DNA from: Sulfoacidibacillus ferrooxidans
Lineage (GTDB): Bacteria > Bacillota > Bacilli > Alicyclobacillales > SLC66
Reading direction: 5' to 3'
Assembly: GCF_022606465.1 (NCBI RefSeq)
Contig: NZ_JALBUF010000001.1
Span: 124,001-188,000, forward strand
Length of the DNA stretch: 64,000 nucleotides
Within the stretch, counting starts at the first letter, position 1, and every line of letters begins with the position of its first letter. The translations under genes and the position numbers were made by a program. The notes under the pieces were generated by a model. It had not been told where the DNA came from and ran no database searches. It saw nothing but the letters and a program-made list of their open reading frames with translations. This document shows positions 7,991 through 16,718 of this stretch, one piece after another.

Positions 7991-9652
7991 CTATACAAAG
8001 TATTTGCTGACTTTGCCAAAAATATACCGAGTGACACTATAAAAAGGAAACAAAATCGCAGTATAATACATCATCAGTATCCATATGGGCGGTTTTGTAA
8101 AATGAAGTGAGAGAGGGTACGCCCGCATAGCAAGTATTTGTGTACTCAATATATGCGCAACTTGTGCTATCTCAGGTTCTATAGGCACCATCATACGCGG
8201 ATCGATACAGGCGATCGTACATAATACAAATGAGATAGGTATTACCCACTCCAATAGGGGATACAAAAAAAGATTAATTAACAATGAAAAATACGGTAAT
8301 TGCCCAAATTCCTCCGCAACAAGCGGCATGATACCGATTTGTCCAGCGATCCCTCGACTAACGACATGTCGCACAGAAGGCCATGTAATCACACGACCGA
8401 TGTATATATGGACCTTTCTTGGCAGTAGCGCTAGTGTCGTGGCTGCACCGTAGGATAATACGACACCTGGATCAACCAACAAATGTGGCTCTATGAGCGT
8501 AATCCAGACGAGTGACACCGCATTTGCAGTGAAACGATCATAAGGTCTTTTCATTGCAACAGCTGAAAGTTCGTATCCATAAACAATCCCAGCGCGCACA
8601 GCAGGTGGTGCAAATCCTGTGCAAAACACGAGCATGACCGTACTACATATTGCAATTGGATACCACCATGCAGAGATTTTTAGCCATTTCTGCAACCTGG
8701 TTACTACAGGAGCTATCGTCATTCGAATCGTAGCTCCCGATGCTACAAAAGCGTGTATAATACCAAGTGATGTGAAGACTTGCAACACTTGCCGATTCAT
8801 TTCTGTGCGGTCCCCAATGGCAAAGGATAATAAAAAAGTGCTTGCAACTTGTCCATAACTAGCATCCACACGAGACTTAATCCATCCCAGCAATTGACCC
8901 TGTAATGCATCCACATCCCAAAATGGCCGTGCACCACCTCTCATCAAGGATACGCTGTATTGCGATGAATCTCCGAGTAGCATGATCCCCTTACGCAAAA
9001 GTGCTATAGCAAATGGTCCCTTTGGCACTCGTTTCACTCGCATAAAAAGACTGATCACTGCCCCTGCATGTAGCTCGTTGATCTGTGAATAATACTCTGC
9101 AATGGTATGACTTTGTGATACTCCACCAGGAGTTGCATGACGACGAATAGACCCATCATATATTTGCACCCACACGATCGGTTGATTGGGTAGCTGTTGT
9201 AAACCAGACATTGTATACACTGCCAACACTCTGCACGGCATCTGTAATGATTTTGGAGTGCTTTCAATTTCCCCTACAATGCTAACTACAGCATTAATCT
9301 CACCTGTGTGACTAGCTGCGAGAGTTAGCAGGGAATACGCAGCTATACGACGGGAACTTTGCTCATCATGAGCTGTAGCCGTTCCTATTGCCATACATAA
9401 AAGAAGCGCTACACATAGTAAGAGTGTAGGTCCTAAGCTCCATTGTCTCCATACAATCAGTAGCTTGCTTATCTTACGTGTATATATAGTTACCACATTC
9501 CCTTTGTTCATGAAAAGTACACTAATTTGCAACAAAAGCACCATGCTTATACCAATTAAAACACTCATATAAACCATAAAATCCCTATCCCACACATCCA
9601 ACAAAGCACCCAGACAAAATGCCAAACTGAGATACGCGATGATCCGATACAC
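7991..9652 (-). CDS. comEC: ComEC/Rec2-type DNA uptake channel, lacking the C-terminal metallo-beta-lactamase domain
   Basis: A 553-residue polytopic membrane protein. An N-terminal membrane segment (residues 1-95) is followed by an extracellular region (~95-235, DUF4131/OB-fold position) and the competence domain with GDR (280-282) and HAFVASG (300-306), the equivalent of the family HLLAISG motif. ComEC forms the channel for single-stranded DNA. Typical Bacillales ComEC is about 750 residues and ends in a metallo-beta-lactamase-like domain; here the protein stops after the last membrane helices with no HxHxDH motif. The GTG start follows AGGAGAG. It is separated from comEA by the oppositely oriented NlpC/P60 gene, breaking the usual comEA-comEC operon. 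Confidence 0.85.
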   Translation of the reverse strand: MYRIIAYLSLAFCLGALLDVWDRDFMVYMSVLIGISMVLLLQISVLFMNKGNVVTIYTRKISKLLIVWRQWSLGPTLLLCVALLLCMAIGTATAHDEQSSRRIAAYSLLTLAASHTGEINAVVSIVGEIESTPKSLQMPCRVLAVYTMSGLQQLPNQPIVWVQIYDGSIRRHATPGGVSQSHTIAEYYSQINELHAGAVISLFMRVKRVPKGPFAIALLRKGIMLLGDSSQYSVSLMRGGARPFWDVDALQGQLLGWIKSRVDASYGQVASTFLLSFAIGDRTEMNRQVLQVFTSLGIIHAFVASGATIRMTIAPVVTRLQKWLKISAWWYPIAICSTVMLVFCTGFAPPAVRAGIVYGYELSAVAMKRPYDRFTANAVSLVWITLIEPHLLVDPGVVLSYGAATTLALLPRKVHIYIGRVITWPSVRHVVSRGIAGQIGIMPLVAEEFGQLPYFSLLINLFLYPLLEWVIPISFVLCTIACIDPRMMVPIEPEIAQVAHILSTQILAMRAYPLSLHFTKPPIWILMMYYTAILFPFYSVTRYIFGKVSKYFV

Positions 9653-9691
9653 ACGAATCTCTCCTAAACTTATAAAATCTCAAATTTACTG

Positions 9692-9720
9692 TTGTCACAC
9701 TATGTCGTAACTGATAGAAT
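9692..9720 (+). promoter_or_regulatory. Sigma-A promoter of the riboswitch-hydrolase unit
   Basis: TTGTCA (9692-9697), a 17-bp spacer and TAGAAT (9715-9720) lie just upstream of the riboswitch. Confidence 0.65.
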
Positions 9721-9734
9721 TATAGCCAAGAGTG

Positions 9735-9856
9735 ATATTGCCGAATCCGGTGACTCTGACCGGTACGGGGGACGCAACACCGCGGGGTGAATCTGAAGCT
9801 TTCAGAGGGGCAACCTTTCAGCCCTAACCCGTCAACTAACCTCGAAGGCAGACGAA
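9735..9856 (+). ncRNA. c-di-AMP (ydaO/yuaA-type) riboswitch
   Basis: The leader carries the conserved ydaO blocks: GCCGAATCC near 9738, CGCGGGGTGAATC at 9781-9793 and CCCGTCAACTAACCTCG at 9828-9844, with a small hairpin CTGAAGCTTTCAG between. This class binds cyclic di-AMP and commonly precedes cell-wall hydrolase genes in Firmicutes, as it does here. No T-tract terminator is visible between the aptamer and the gene, and the Shine-Dalgarno lies immediately after the last conserved block, so control of translation initiation is a reasonable inference. Confidence 0.9.
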
Positions 9857-9869
9857 AGGGGCCTATTCT

Positions 9870-10550
9870 TTGCGCATATCCACATGGGTTGCGTCCCTAT
9901 CTATTATTGGGACGGCAGCTGCAACTTTGTTGTTGGCAAATCCCGCCTTTGCATCTACCAGTTCAGTGATTATGAAAGCTGGTGTGCAAGGTCCGGCAGT
10001 AGCCACATTAAAGACTGATTTAAAAGTTCTTCACGATTACCCTAAGTCAGTCAAAGTAACAGATTATTACGGGCCCCGTACTGCACATGCTGTCATTGAG
10101 TTCAAAAAAGAAAGAAAACTCGGATCAAATGACGCTGTAACGTATTCTGTTTTTGATGACATCAAGTCTGATGCTGCACATACGCTTGGTGAGCAAATTG
10201 TACAAAAAGCACTTACGTATTTAGGCGACCCTTATGTGTGGGGTGGTACTAGTCCTTCTGGCTTCGATTGCTCAGGTTTTGCACAATATGTGTATAAACA
10301 ATTCGGCATGGATATTCCGCGCACAGCGGCAGCGCAAGCAACTGTTGGTACATATGTCGCTAAAGAAGACTTACAACCTGGCGATCTCGTATTTTTCCAT
10401 ACGATGGGATATGGGATTTCTCATGTAGGTATCTATATGGGAAACGGTTTGTTTGTTGATGCAGCAAGTACAGATGTAGAGATAGACAATATTAACAACC
10501 CCTATTACTGGAGTAGTCGATATGTTACTGCAAGAAGCTTGTTAAACTAA
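9870..10550 (+). CDS. Secreted NlpC/P60 peptidoglycan hydrolase with peptidoglycan-binding domain
   Basis: 226 residues. A signal peptide covers residues 1-28 (ANPAFA cleavage region), a PG_binding_1-like repeat ~35-90 and an NlpC/P60 domain ~105-226 with catalytic Cys134 in GFDCSGF and His185 in GISHVGIY. Such enzymes cut the D-Glu/mDAP bond in wall peptides. The first codon is TTG, preceded by GAAAGGGG that borders the riboswitch. Control by c-di-AMP ties the enzyme to cell-wall and turgor homeostasis. Confidence 0.93.
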   Translation: MRISTWVASLSIIGTAAATLLLANPAFASTSSVIMKAGVQGPAVATLKTDLKVLHDYPKSVKVTDYYGPRTAHAVIEFKKERKLGSNDAVTYSVFDDIKSDAAHTLGEQIVQKALTYLGDPYVWGGTSPSGFDCSGFAQYVYKQFGMDIPRTAAAQATVGTYVAKEDLQPGDLVFFHTMGYGISHVGIYMGNGLFVDAASTDVEIDNINNPYYWSSRYVTARSLLN

Positions 10551-10594
10551 CTTGCATATTGACTACCTACACTAAACAAATCAATAAACCTTTG

Positions 10595-10630
10595 AGGATG
10601 CACGTACTTTATGTACTGTGCATCCTTTTA
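10595..10630 (+). terminator. Terminator of the NlpC/P60 gene
   Basis: AGGATGCACGTAC and GTAC-t-GTGCATCCT pair around a 5-nt loop and are followed by TTTTAT. It lies between convergent genes; the minus-strand reading has no T tract. Confidence 0.85.
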
Positions 10631-10635
10631 TCTCA

Positions 10636-11307
10636 TTATAAAGTCACATAAGGCAGTATTTTAGCCAATAACCTTGGACCAATACCCTGAACTGATTGCA
10701 ACTGCATAAGAGACGAAAACGCGCCATGAATAGCTTTATACGTTAAGATATTTTCTGCCTTTTTCTTTCCTATTCCCGGTATTTCCATCAACGTGGCTAA
10801 GCTCGCCTGATTGAGCTGAATGCGTTCTCCCGGTTGTAATTTACCATTTCGATGCCTACTTCTTTTTGTATCCGTACTTTGTAAAGAATTCGTTGCTACT
10901 GTCCCTGTTGTTAATAAAGCAGATGTTCCCCCATTACTTGCCACCTGACTTACATTTGGAACGACGATCTGCATACCATCCTCTACGATAGCTGCTAAAT
11001 TAATTGCATAGAGATCTGCAGAATTTGTTGGACCGCCCGCTACCTTTAATGCCGCACTTACACGCGCATCAAGTGGCAGCTTATAGAGACCGGGATGACG
11101 TACTGCACCGACTACATACACTGTCATCACATCAGGTGATGTAGTCACTGTGACCAAAGGTACACTCTGTTTGTGTTCATAAGGGGTACTCATGGTGACT
11201 GATGCAGTTTGTCCGTGTGGCATAAAAAAATATAATCCCCAAGCAATAACGAGAATTCCCCCAAATAAATACACAATCACGCGTTTGCCAATACCGGCAC
11301 TATGCAC
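10636..11307 (-). CDS. comEA: Competence protein ComEA, DNA receptor
   Basis: With the GTG at 11305-11307 (GGAGGTGGGATT upstream) the product is 223 residues. A membrane anchor at about residues 8-27 is followed by an SLBB domain (TVYVVGAVRHPGLYKL region) and two helix-hairpin-helix motifs at the C-terminus (IPGIGKKKAENI and VQGIGPRLLAKI). ComEA captures double-stranded DNA for transformation. An upstream extension to 11388 has no binding site and is not chosen. Divergent from mntR. Confidence 0.92.
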   Translation of the reverse strand: MHSAGIGKRVIVYLFGGILVIAWGLYFFMPHGQTASVTMSTPYEHKQSVPLVTVTTSPDVMTVYVVGAVRHPGLYKLPLDARVSAALKVAGGPTNSADLYAINLAAIVEDGMQIVVPNVSQVASNGGTSALLTTGTVATNSLQSTDTKRSRHRNGKLQPGERIQLNQASLATLMEIPGIGKKKAENILTYKAIHGAFSSLMQLQSVQGIGPRLLAKILPYVTL

Positions 11308-11509
11308 AATCCCACCTCCACTTGCGTATACTTCATAACATCCTGTTCGCAAGAAGAAGCAAAATTCCTTTTTACTAAATGCTATCATCCAAAATCGTAA
11401 GTTAAAGCCTTTCTATGAACCATAGCTGCAACTGATTGCGCATGATTTATGCAATCTCAGAGCATTTGTAGTACAATAATGCAGAATCTCAGTGAAAGTG
11501 GGCGACTGC

Positions 11510-11965
11510 ATGCTTACGCCTAGCATGGAAGACTATTTAGAAAAAATCTATGAACTGATGAAGGACAAGGGGTATGCTCGAGTTTCAGATATTGCCACTT
11601 CTCTCGCCGTACAACCTTCCTCAGTGACAAAAATGATTCAAAAACTAGACGAATACGAATACGTGACTTATGAAAAGTATCGCGGAATCATTCTCACTAA
11701 ATCCGGAGAACAGATGGGGCGAGCAATGAAACAACGCCACTCCATGCTTGCAGAGTTACTGCGCATGCTCGGTATTACGGAAGAAACGATTCAGGTAGAT
11801 GTCGAGGGGATTGAGCATCATGTGAGTCCACAAACCGTAAAAGCATTAACGAACCTCGTCAACTTTTTTGAGTGTCATCCAGAGTATGTAACCGCATTAG
11901 CTCATCACACTCATAAAACAACGCACGCAAAAAAAGATACTCCTGACACAAGCGCAGAGATATAA
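11510..11965 (+). CDS. mntR: Manganese-responsive repressor MntR (DtxR family)
   Basis: 151 residues from the ATG at 11510, which aligns with the MntR N-terminus (MLTPSMEDYLEKIYEL). Asp8 and Glu11, the His near 77 (RHSML) and the EGIEHH cluster, which are the Mn2+ ligands of B. subtilis MntR, are all present, so metal sensing should be intact. A winged helix occupies residues ~5-70. It normally represses manganese uptake genes. The 3' end is convergent with yqeM and contains that operon's terminator. Confidence 0.95.
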   Translation: MLTPSMEDYLEKIYELMKDKGYARVSDIATSLAVQPSSVTKMIQKLDEYEYVTYEKYRGIILTKSGEQMGRAMKQRHSMLAELLRMLGITEETIQVDVEGIEHHVSPQTVKALTNLVNFFECHPEYVTALAHHTHKTTHAKKDTPDTSAEI

Positions 11966-11985
11966 TCTGCTCTCATGTCAGGAGT
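11929..11985 (-). terminator. Terminator of the yqeM operon, inside the mntR 3' end
   Basis: ACTCCTGACA (11939-11948) and TGTCAGGAGT (11976-11985) form a perfect 10-bp stem. On the minus strand it is followed by ATCTTTTTTTG; on the plus strand there is no T tract. Confidence 0.75.
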
Positions 11986-12809
11986 TACCGATGGGCAAAA
12001 AACACAAAACGCTCGGCTTGATAAAGAGAAAGCTGTTTTTCTAATTGCTGTACTTGCGCATATTGCTCTTCTTCAGTCCACTTTGCAAATTGAACGACAT
12101 CCACAGGTACACAGTCCACGTCTAGTTTCCCATCAGCACCTACATGGACACTTTGAAAGCCTGCCTTAGACAGTCCCCCAAATACTTCCCACAACTGATA
12201 TGCACGCTGCTCGTGATGCTCATCTATGCGTTCATATAAGCCGTTTTGTACCCATCCAAAGAGCGTCACTTCATAGCTTACTATGAGGCTCTCAGGATCT
12301 ACTGACGTCACCATCAACGTGGCATGTTTATCAGTCACATCGTAATGGACTTGATTGCCAAGCACATGCAGGACTTTATACGGGCTGTGCATATCAAAGA
12401 GAAAATGCCCATTTTCTGGTAAAGAGCGCGCAACTGCAGCAAAAGATTGAATTAACTCTTCTTCAATGACCATGTAATTAAACACATCACAAAAAGAAAC
12501 ACATAGATCTGCTTGCACCTGAACTGGCAGACGTGCGGCTGTCGATTGAACAAATGACACACGATTACTATATGCACTTAATTTTTCCTGCGCGATAGCC
12601 AACATGTGCTCAGAAGGATCCACCCCAATGACAGTACGCGACCGACGCAATAGATGCGGGATCATAACACCGGTACCACATCCTAGATCCATCACGCGTG
12701 TACATGGGGCTCCCGCGTAAGTTACTGCTTGCTCAAAAAGTTGTACAAATTGATCATATGGGATATCTTTCATCACCACATCATACACATGTGAAAATCC
12801 TTCGTACAC
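11985..12809 (-). CDS. yqeM: SAM-dependent methyltransferase of the YqeM type
   Basis: 274 residues with the class I motif VMDLGCGTGVMIPHLL (about residues 39-54) and GVDPSEHML (motif II). The family substrate is not known; YqeM is regularly encoded beside rsfS in Firmicutes, as here. The GTG start follows AAGGAGTTGC. It is the last gene of the housekeeping run that begins at sigK/yqeG. Confidence 0.88.
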   Translation of the reverse strand: MYEGFSHVYDVVMKDIPYDQFVQLFEQAVTYAGAPCTRVMDLGCGTGVMIPHLLRRSRTVIGVDPSEHMLAIAQEKLSAYSNRVSFVQSTAARLPVQVQADLCVSFCDVFNYMVIEEELIQSFAAVARSLPENGHFLFDMHSPYKVLHVLGNQVHYDVTDKHATLMVTSVDPESLIVSYEVTLFGWVQNGLYERIDEHHEQRAYQLWEVFGGLSKAGFQSVHVGADGKLDVDCVPVDVVQFAKWTEEEQYAQVQQLEKQLSLYQAERFVFFAHR

Positions 12810-12847
12810 TTTCTTGCAACTCCTTTATCAACGCCACCGCATGCCCA

Positions 12848-13198
12848 TTAAACAGACATCGACAAGCGAGGAGCATCTCCCCAAAGTCGTTCTAAATCAA
12901 AAAAGCGTCGTTCTTCTTCTTGAAATACATGAACAATCACATCTCCAAAATCCAATAACACCCATTTCCCGTCGCGGTGTCCTTCCGTACCTCTCATCTT
13001 CACACCGCGCAATTCCATGTGCTCTTCAATTGAATCTGCAATCGCCTGCGCTTGAGTACGTGAATTTGCACTACAGATTACGAAGTAATCGGCTATGATC
13101 GATAACTCCCTTATATCAAGAATCACTACATCATTTGCCTTTTTGTCTTCCGCTGCATCTGCAGCCAATTTGGCGTACTCTCTACACTGATCGCGCAT
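12848..13198 (-). CDS. rsfS: Ribosomal silencing factor RsfS
   Basis: 116 residues, normal for the Iojap/YbeB family. The conserved DYFVICSANSRTQAQAIAD and W-V-LLDFGDVIVHVF stretches are present. RsfS binds L14 of the 50S subunit and blocks subunit joining in starvation. The ATG follows TAGGAGG. Located between yqeK and yqeM, as in Bacillus. Confidence 0.97.
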   Translation of the reverse strand: MRDQCREYAKLAADAAEDKKANDVVILDIRELSIIADYFVICSANSRTQAQAIADSIEEHMELRGVKMRGTEGHRDGKWVLLDFGDVIVHVFQEEERRFFDLERLWGDAPRLSMSV

Positions 13199-13245
13199 GC
13201 GCCAACCTCCTATAGGATGATAATTACCATTTTACTCTACGCTAT

Positions 13246-13845
13246 TCAATTCGTTTCGTCTATCCCTAACCATAATTGATTACGCATTTCAACCGTTTCC
13301 CAACAGATAGGCAAATGCTGTTTAACTAAAAATAAGATAGCTGAATCTGCAACACAAGCAACTGCATAGGGTAAACTTTTCTGTGCTGCCAAACGCAATT
13401 CATCAACACCCGCGTATGAACGACCTGGTTCAATCGCATCTGCTACATACAGAACCTGTGCAACAGCAGACATCTGAGGATGCCCTAACGTATGGCTTGC
13501 AATTGCATCTTGTATCTCTTGATCAAAAACTGCAAAATCAAGTGGTAATCGTTTTGCTGCAATAGGTCCATGCCAGGTTACTGGCGCTGTTGTAGGAACA
13601 GTAACATCGACTTCCAACGCTAGACGAGTAAGTGTTTCAACATCTAATTCACGATAGATATCATGTAACCATGCAGCGATCATCGCCTGATTTTCATCTA
13701 CCCCAAACTGTTTAGCCAATAACTTTGCCGTGTAGACGACTCCTTCTACATGTTTAAACCGCTTAGGAGTTAGCCTGGATTTCACTAGGCTATACCAATC
13801 ATTTACGATTGCTGATACACCCCCTGTTGTACAATCCAGTTCCAT
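13246..13845 (-). CDS. yqeK: YqeK-type HD-domain hydrolase
   Basis: HD-family residues are present: His in FKHVEGV, HD in WLHDIYREL, His in SHTLGHP and Asp in YVADAIEPGR. YqeK proteins are HD-domain phosphohydrolases; diadenosine tetraphosphate hydrolase activity has been described for the family. The start is hard: alignment to B. subtilis would begin near 13806-13811, where no ATG, GTG or TTG lies in frame; an ATC there follows AGGGGGTG at 8 nt. I use the nearest upstream ATG (13845), which overlaps nadD by about 43 nt and has a poor site. Confidence 0.88.
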   Translation of the reverse strand: MELDCTTGGVSAIVNDWYSLVKSRLTPKRFKHVEGVVYTAKLLAKQFGVDENQAMIAAWLHDIYRELDVETLTRLALEVDVTVPTTAPVTWHGPIAAKRLPLDFAVFDQEIQDAIASHTLGHPQMSAVAQVLYVADAIEPGRSYAGVDELRLAAQKSLPYAVACVADSAILFLVKQHLPICWETVEMRNQLWLGIDETN

Positions 13846-14402
13846 ACTCCATCTGGTAAGAGTGGATCCACACGCAATCCAGCAACCAATCTCTCTCTCA
13901 ACCAAGAACTGGAAATATCTAACGCTGGCATTTCAAGAAAGATGATCTGAGAAGCGGACAATGTCATTTGACCTTTAGAAATGGCTTGATCCACATCTTG
14001 GTATGGACGTGGCGCAACAAGTAGCGTTACTTCCTTTGCGATCTCCTGTGCATCTTTCCATGTTGGAAAGTTCTCAAACATGTCTGCTCCAAGTATTAAA
14101 AACAATTCAGCGAAAGGATACAGTTTACGATATGCAAGTACTGTATCTACCGTATAACTAGGACCTTCACGCTGGCATTCGATAGGACTTACTTCAAATG
14201 ACGAAAATGGCTTAACCGCCATGGCAACCATCGCTAATCGAGACTCTACATCTGTAATGTCTTGATGTTGCTTATGTGGTGGAATCGCTGCAGGAATGAA
14301 TACCACGCGATCTAACTGAGCCATTTCACGAGCTATTTGCGCAACCATCAGGTGCCCTACATGAGGAGGATCAAATGTTCCACCAAATAAACCAATACGC
14401 AT
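13803..14402 (-). CDS. nadD: Nicotinate-nucleotide adenylyltransferase
   Basis: 199 residues, normal NadD length. GGTFDPPHVGHL at residues 8-19 is the nucleotidyltransferase signature and ISSSWLRERL near 164-173 the second family motif. It adenylates nicotinate mononucleotide in NAD synthesis. The ATG follows AGGTGATGT. It overlaps the start region of yqeK. Confidence 0.97.
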   Translation of the reverse strand: MRIGLFGGTFDPPHVGHLMVAQIAREMAQLDRVVFIPAAIPPHKQHQDITDVESRLAMVAMAVKPFSSFEVSPIECQREGPSYTVDTVLAYRKLYPFAELFLILGADMFENFPTWKDAQEIAKEVTLLVAPRPYQDVDQAISKGQMTLSASQIIFLEMPALDISSSWLRERLVAGLRVDPLLPDGVWNWIVQQGVYQQS

Positions 14403-14409
14403 ACATCAC

Positions 14410-14706
14410 CTAACGCGGTAGCACAATTGTGCGATGGTCTTGTGATCTTCGATACACGATCATGATGCGACCGATCGTCTGCACAATCTCTGCCTTCGTT
14501 CCCTCTTGTACTGCCTGTGCTGCTTCTTGAACTGACAGCGGACTATTGGATAACACAGAAATTTTAATGAGTTCCCTAGCTTCAAGCGCTAAACCAATCT
14601 GATCAAGTACTTGATCAGTCATGCCACCTTTGCCTATCTGCATAACAGGCTGTAATGGATGCGCTAATGTGCGCAGATATCTTGCTTGCTTCCCTGTAAG
14701 TGTCAT
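14410..14706 (-). CDS. yhbY: YhbY-family ribosome-associated RNA-binding protein
   Basis: 98 residues from the ATG at 14706, chosen for GGAGG five nt upstream. LTGKQARYLRTLAH and the QIGKGGMTD loop (GxxG-type) are the CRS1-YhbY hallmarks. It associates with pre-50S particles. Sits between aroE and nadD as in Bacillus. Confidence 0.96.
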   Translation of the reverse strand: MTLTGKQARYLRTLAHPLQPVMQIGKGGMTDQVLDQIGLALEARELIKISVLSNSPLSVQEAAQAVQEGTKAEIVQTIGRIMIVYRRSQDHRTIVLPR

Positions 14707-14729
14707 ACTTTCCTCCAATGCATCTTTTG

Positions 14730-15578
14730 TTACTCATGATGGTTCTTCATATCGTGTAAAATCGCTTGTTCCATCACAGATCGTGGTGGATCACACCCAA
14801 ACCATGCATGAAAAGCTAATGCTCCTTGCGCGATGAGCATCCCTAATCCCCCGTGTACTAAAGCCCCGCGATTTTTAGCCGCAAGCAATAAGGGAGTTTG
14901 CATAGGGCGGTAAACAAGATCGCTTACTATCATAGTAGAATGTAATAGATGTTCTGCGATAGGCATCTGCCCTTGTGCAAGTCCATGCATACCCACTGGC
15001 GTCGTATTGATTAAAAGGTCAATGCCGTCTGTGGATAGCTGATCGAGCCCTACCACCTGTATAAGAGATTGTTTATACCATGTTTGCAGATGAACAGCAA
15101 GTGTTTGTGCTCGCACGACATCGCGATTGGCAATCGTAAGTGATTCACAGCCAGCTTGGAGTAGCGCATCACAAATGGCGTGTGCAGCGCCACCAGCGCC
15201 AATAACGACAGCTCTGACACCCGTTAGTGACAGCGAAAGTTCTGTCGTGATAGACTCCAACCAGCCAGCACCATCCGTGTTGTCTCCAATCAAACGATTC
15301 TTATCTCTGATAACTGTATTGACAGCTCCAATGCGTTGCGCTCGATCGGTCAACTCATCCATGTATTCGAGCGCCCGCTCCTTATGCGGAATGGTCAAAT
15401 TTGCGCCTAAAAATCCAAGCACTCGCATTCCACAAAATGCATCTCGCAACTGCTCTGGCGCCACATCAATAGCCGTGTATACAGCATCTAATCCTCGATC
15501 AACAATAGCGGCTTGATGCATAATCGGAGAAAAGGAATGCCTAATCGGATGTCCAAGAACAGCAAGTAGATCCGGCAT
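14730..15578 (-). CDS. aroE: Shikimate dehydrogenase (NADP+)
   Basis: 282 residues from the ATG at 15578 (AGGGAG eight nt upstream). HSFSPIMH near the N-terminus binds shikimate, the LTIPHKE motif holds the catalytic Lys, NTDGAGW is present, and IGAGGAAHAI is the NADP Rossmann loop. It reduces 3-dehydroshikimate in aromatic amino-acid synthesis. Downstream of yqeH, the usual Bacillales order. Confidence 0.97.
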   Translation of the reverse strand: MPDLLAVLGHPIRHSFSPIMHQAAIVDRGLDAVYTAIDVAPEQLRDAFCGMRVLGFLGANLTIPHKERALEYMDELTDRAQRIGAVNTVIRDKNRLIGDNTDGAGWLESITTELSLSLTGVRAVVIGAGGAAHAICDALLQAGCESLTIANRDVVRAQTLAVHLQTWYKQSLIQVVGLDQLSTDGIDLLINTTPVGMHGLAQGQMPIAEHLLHSTMIVSDLVYRPMQTPLLLAAKNRGALVHGGLGMLIAQGALAFHAWFGCDPPRSVMEQAILHDMKNHHE

Positions 15579-15611
15579 CGCGACGTCTCCCTTCAAAAAT
15601 CCACTAATCAC

Positions 15612-16718
15612 TCAAATTAGCGCAGGTCTGACAGCAGCCTCGATTCGCACTGGTGTATGCAATCGCAAATCCACTGCAGAGCCTGACAAACGAATCCAAC
15701 CGAGACCAGGAATCACAATATCGACGGGACGACCAGACTTGAAACCCATCTTTTTTGTTGTCATCTGTTGCAATGATTCATCACATGCAGAACAAGGTGG
15801 GGTCAACAACTGCCCTCTTTGTCGTGCATAGAGTTCATCAGCGTTCTCGAGTTTCGTCCGATGCACAAGTAACTGGTTTGCTGCATAGATGACAAATGAT
15901 TGTGGATCACCAGACACAAAATCAAGACGCGCCAGTCCACCTAAAAACAGTGACTGACCCGGTTGCAACTGATATCCACGAGGTCGCAATGGTTGCTTTG
16001 GGAGAATCTGCTTCAAGGAAGACCCACACACACGATCTTGCAATCGATGAGTTCCCAGTAACCCTGGAGTGTCAATCACAGTCATACCCGTTTTACCGAT
16101 TTTAAACGCAACTGATCCAAGGGTAGTTCCCGGAAATGGACTCGTCGTATACAGTTGACCTTCATCTGGATCACTAAGATGTAAAATGCGATTAAGCATC
16201 GATGATTTTCCTACATTCGCCATGCCTACCACGATCACAGGCTTGTCCCGCGCTTCACGAATCAATCGTTCATAAAGTCCATCAATGCCAAATCCAGTCT
16301 GTGCACTTACGACAAATATCTCTGCAGGTTCAATTTCATGCCGTCTAGCCTCTCTCCACAACCAACCGCGAACCCGATCAGGGTTTGTTCGCTTTGGGAA
16401 AAGGTCGAATTTATTGGCCGCTACAATGACTTTGTGTTGGTTGAGTAGCCCTTGCAATCCACGTACGACACTGCCATTAAAATCAAACAAATCAACCGCA
16501 TAAAGCACGACTGCTGGGCGTTCCAGAGCACGCATCACAGTTGCGCGGTAATCTTGCTCCGTAACGCTCACAGGAGTGATTTCACCATAGTGTTTGATGC
16601 GATAGCAGCGCTGACAAAGCGGAAATTCACGCATAAATGCGTCTCCAGTAATATATCCCTTTTCACCCTCGCGTTCCATCTGTAACGGAACGCCACATCC
16701 TGTACAAACCATACTCAT
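15612..16718 (-). CDS. yqeH: Ribosome biogenesis GTPase YqeH (circularly permuted)
   Basis: 368 residues. An N-terminal zinc finger CTGCG...CQRC is followed by G4 (ANKFD) before the P-loop GMANVGKSSML and the DTPG motif, the permuted G4-G5-G1-G2-G3 order of YqeH. Needed for 30S maturation. The C-terminal part includes a CSAC pair near residue 311. Its start overlaps the yqeG end by four nt. Confidence 0.97.
   Translation of the reverse strand: MSMVCTGCGVPLQMEREGEKGYITGDAFMREFPLCQRCYRIKHYGEITPVSVTEQDYRATVMRALERPAVVLYAVDLFDFNGSVVRGLQGLLNQHKVIVAANKFDLFPKRTNPDRVRGWLWREARRHEIEPAEIFVVSAQTGFGIDGLYERLIREARDKPVIVVGMANVGKSSMLNRILHLSDPDEGQLYTTSPFPGTTLGSVAFKIGKTGMTVIDTPGLLGTHRLQDRVCGSSLKQILPKQPLRPRGYQLQPGQSLFLGGLARLDFVSGDPQSFVIYAANQLLVHRTKLENADELYARQRGQLLTPPCSACDESLQQMTTKKMGFKSGRPVDIVIPGLGWIRLSGSAVDLRLHTPVRIEAAVRPALI

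Noticed and set aside
9787-9969. 60-codon plus-strand frame across the riboswitch and hydrolase start
   Set aside because: It covers conserved riboswitch blocks and overlaps the NlpC/P60 signal peptide in another frame; no ribosome binding site.
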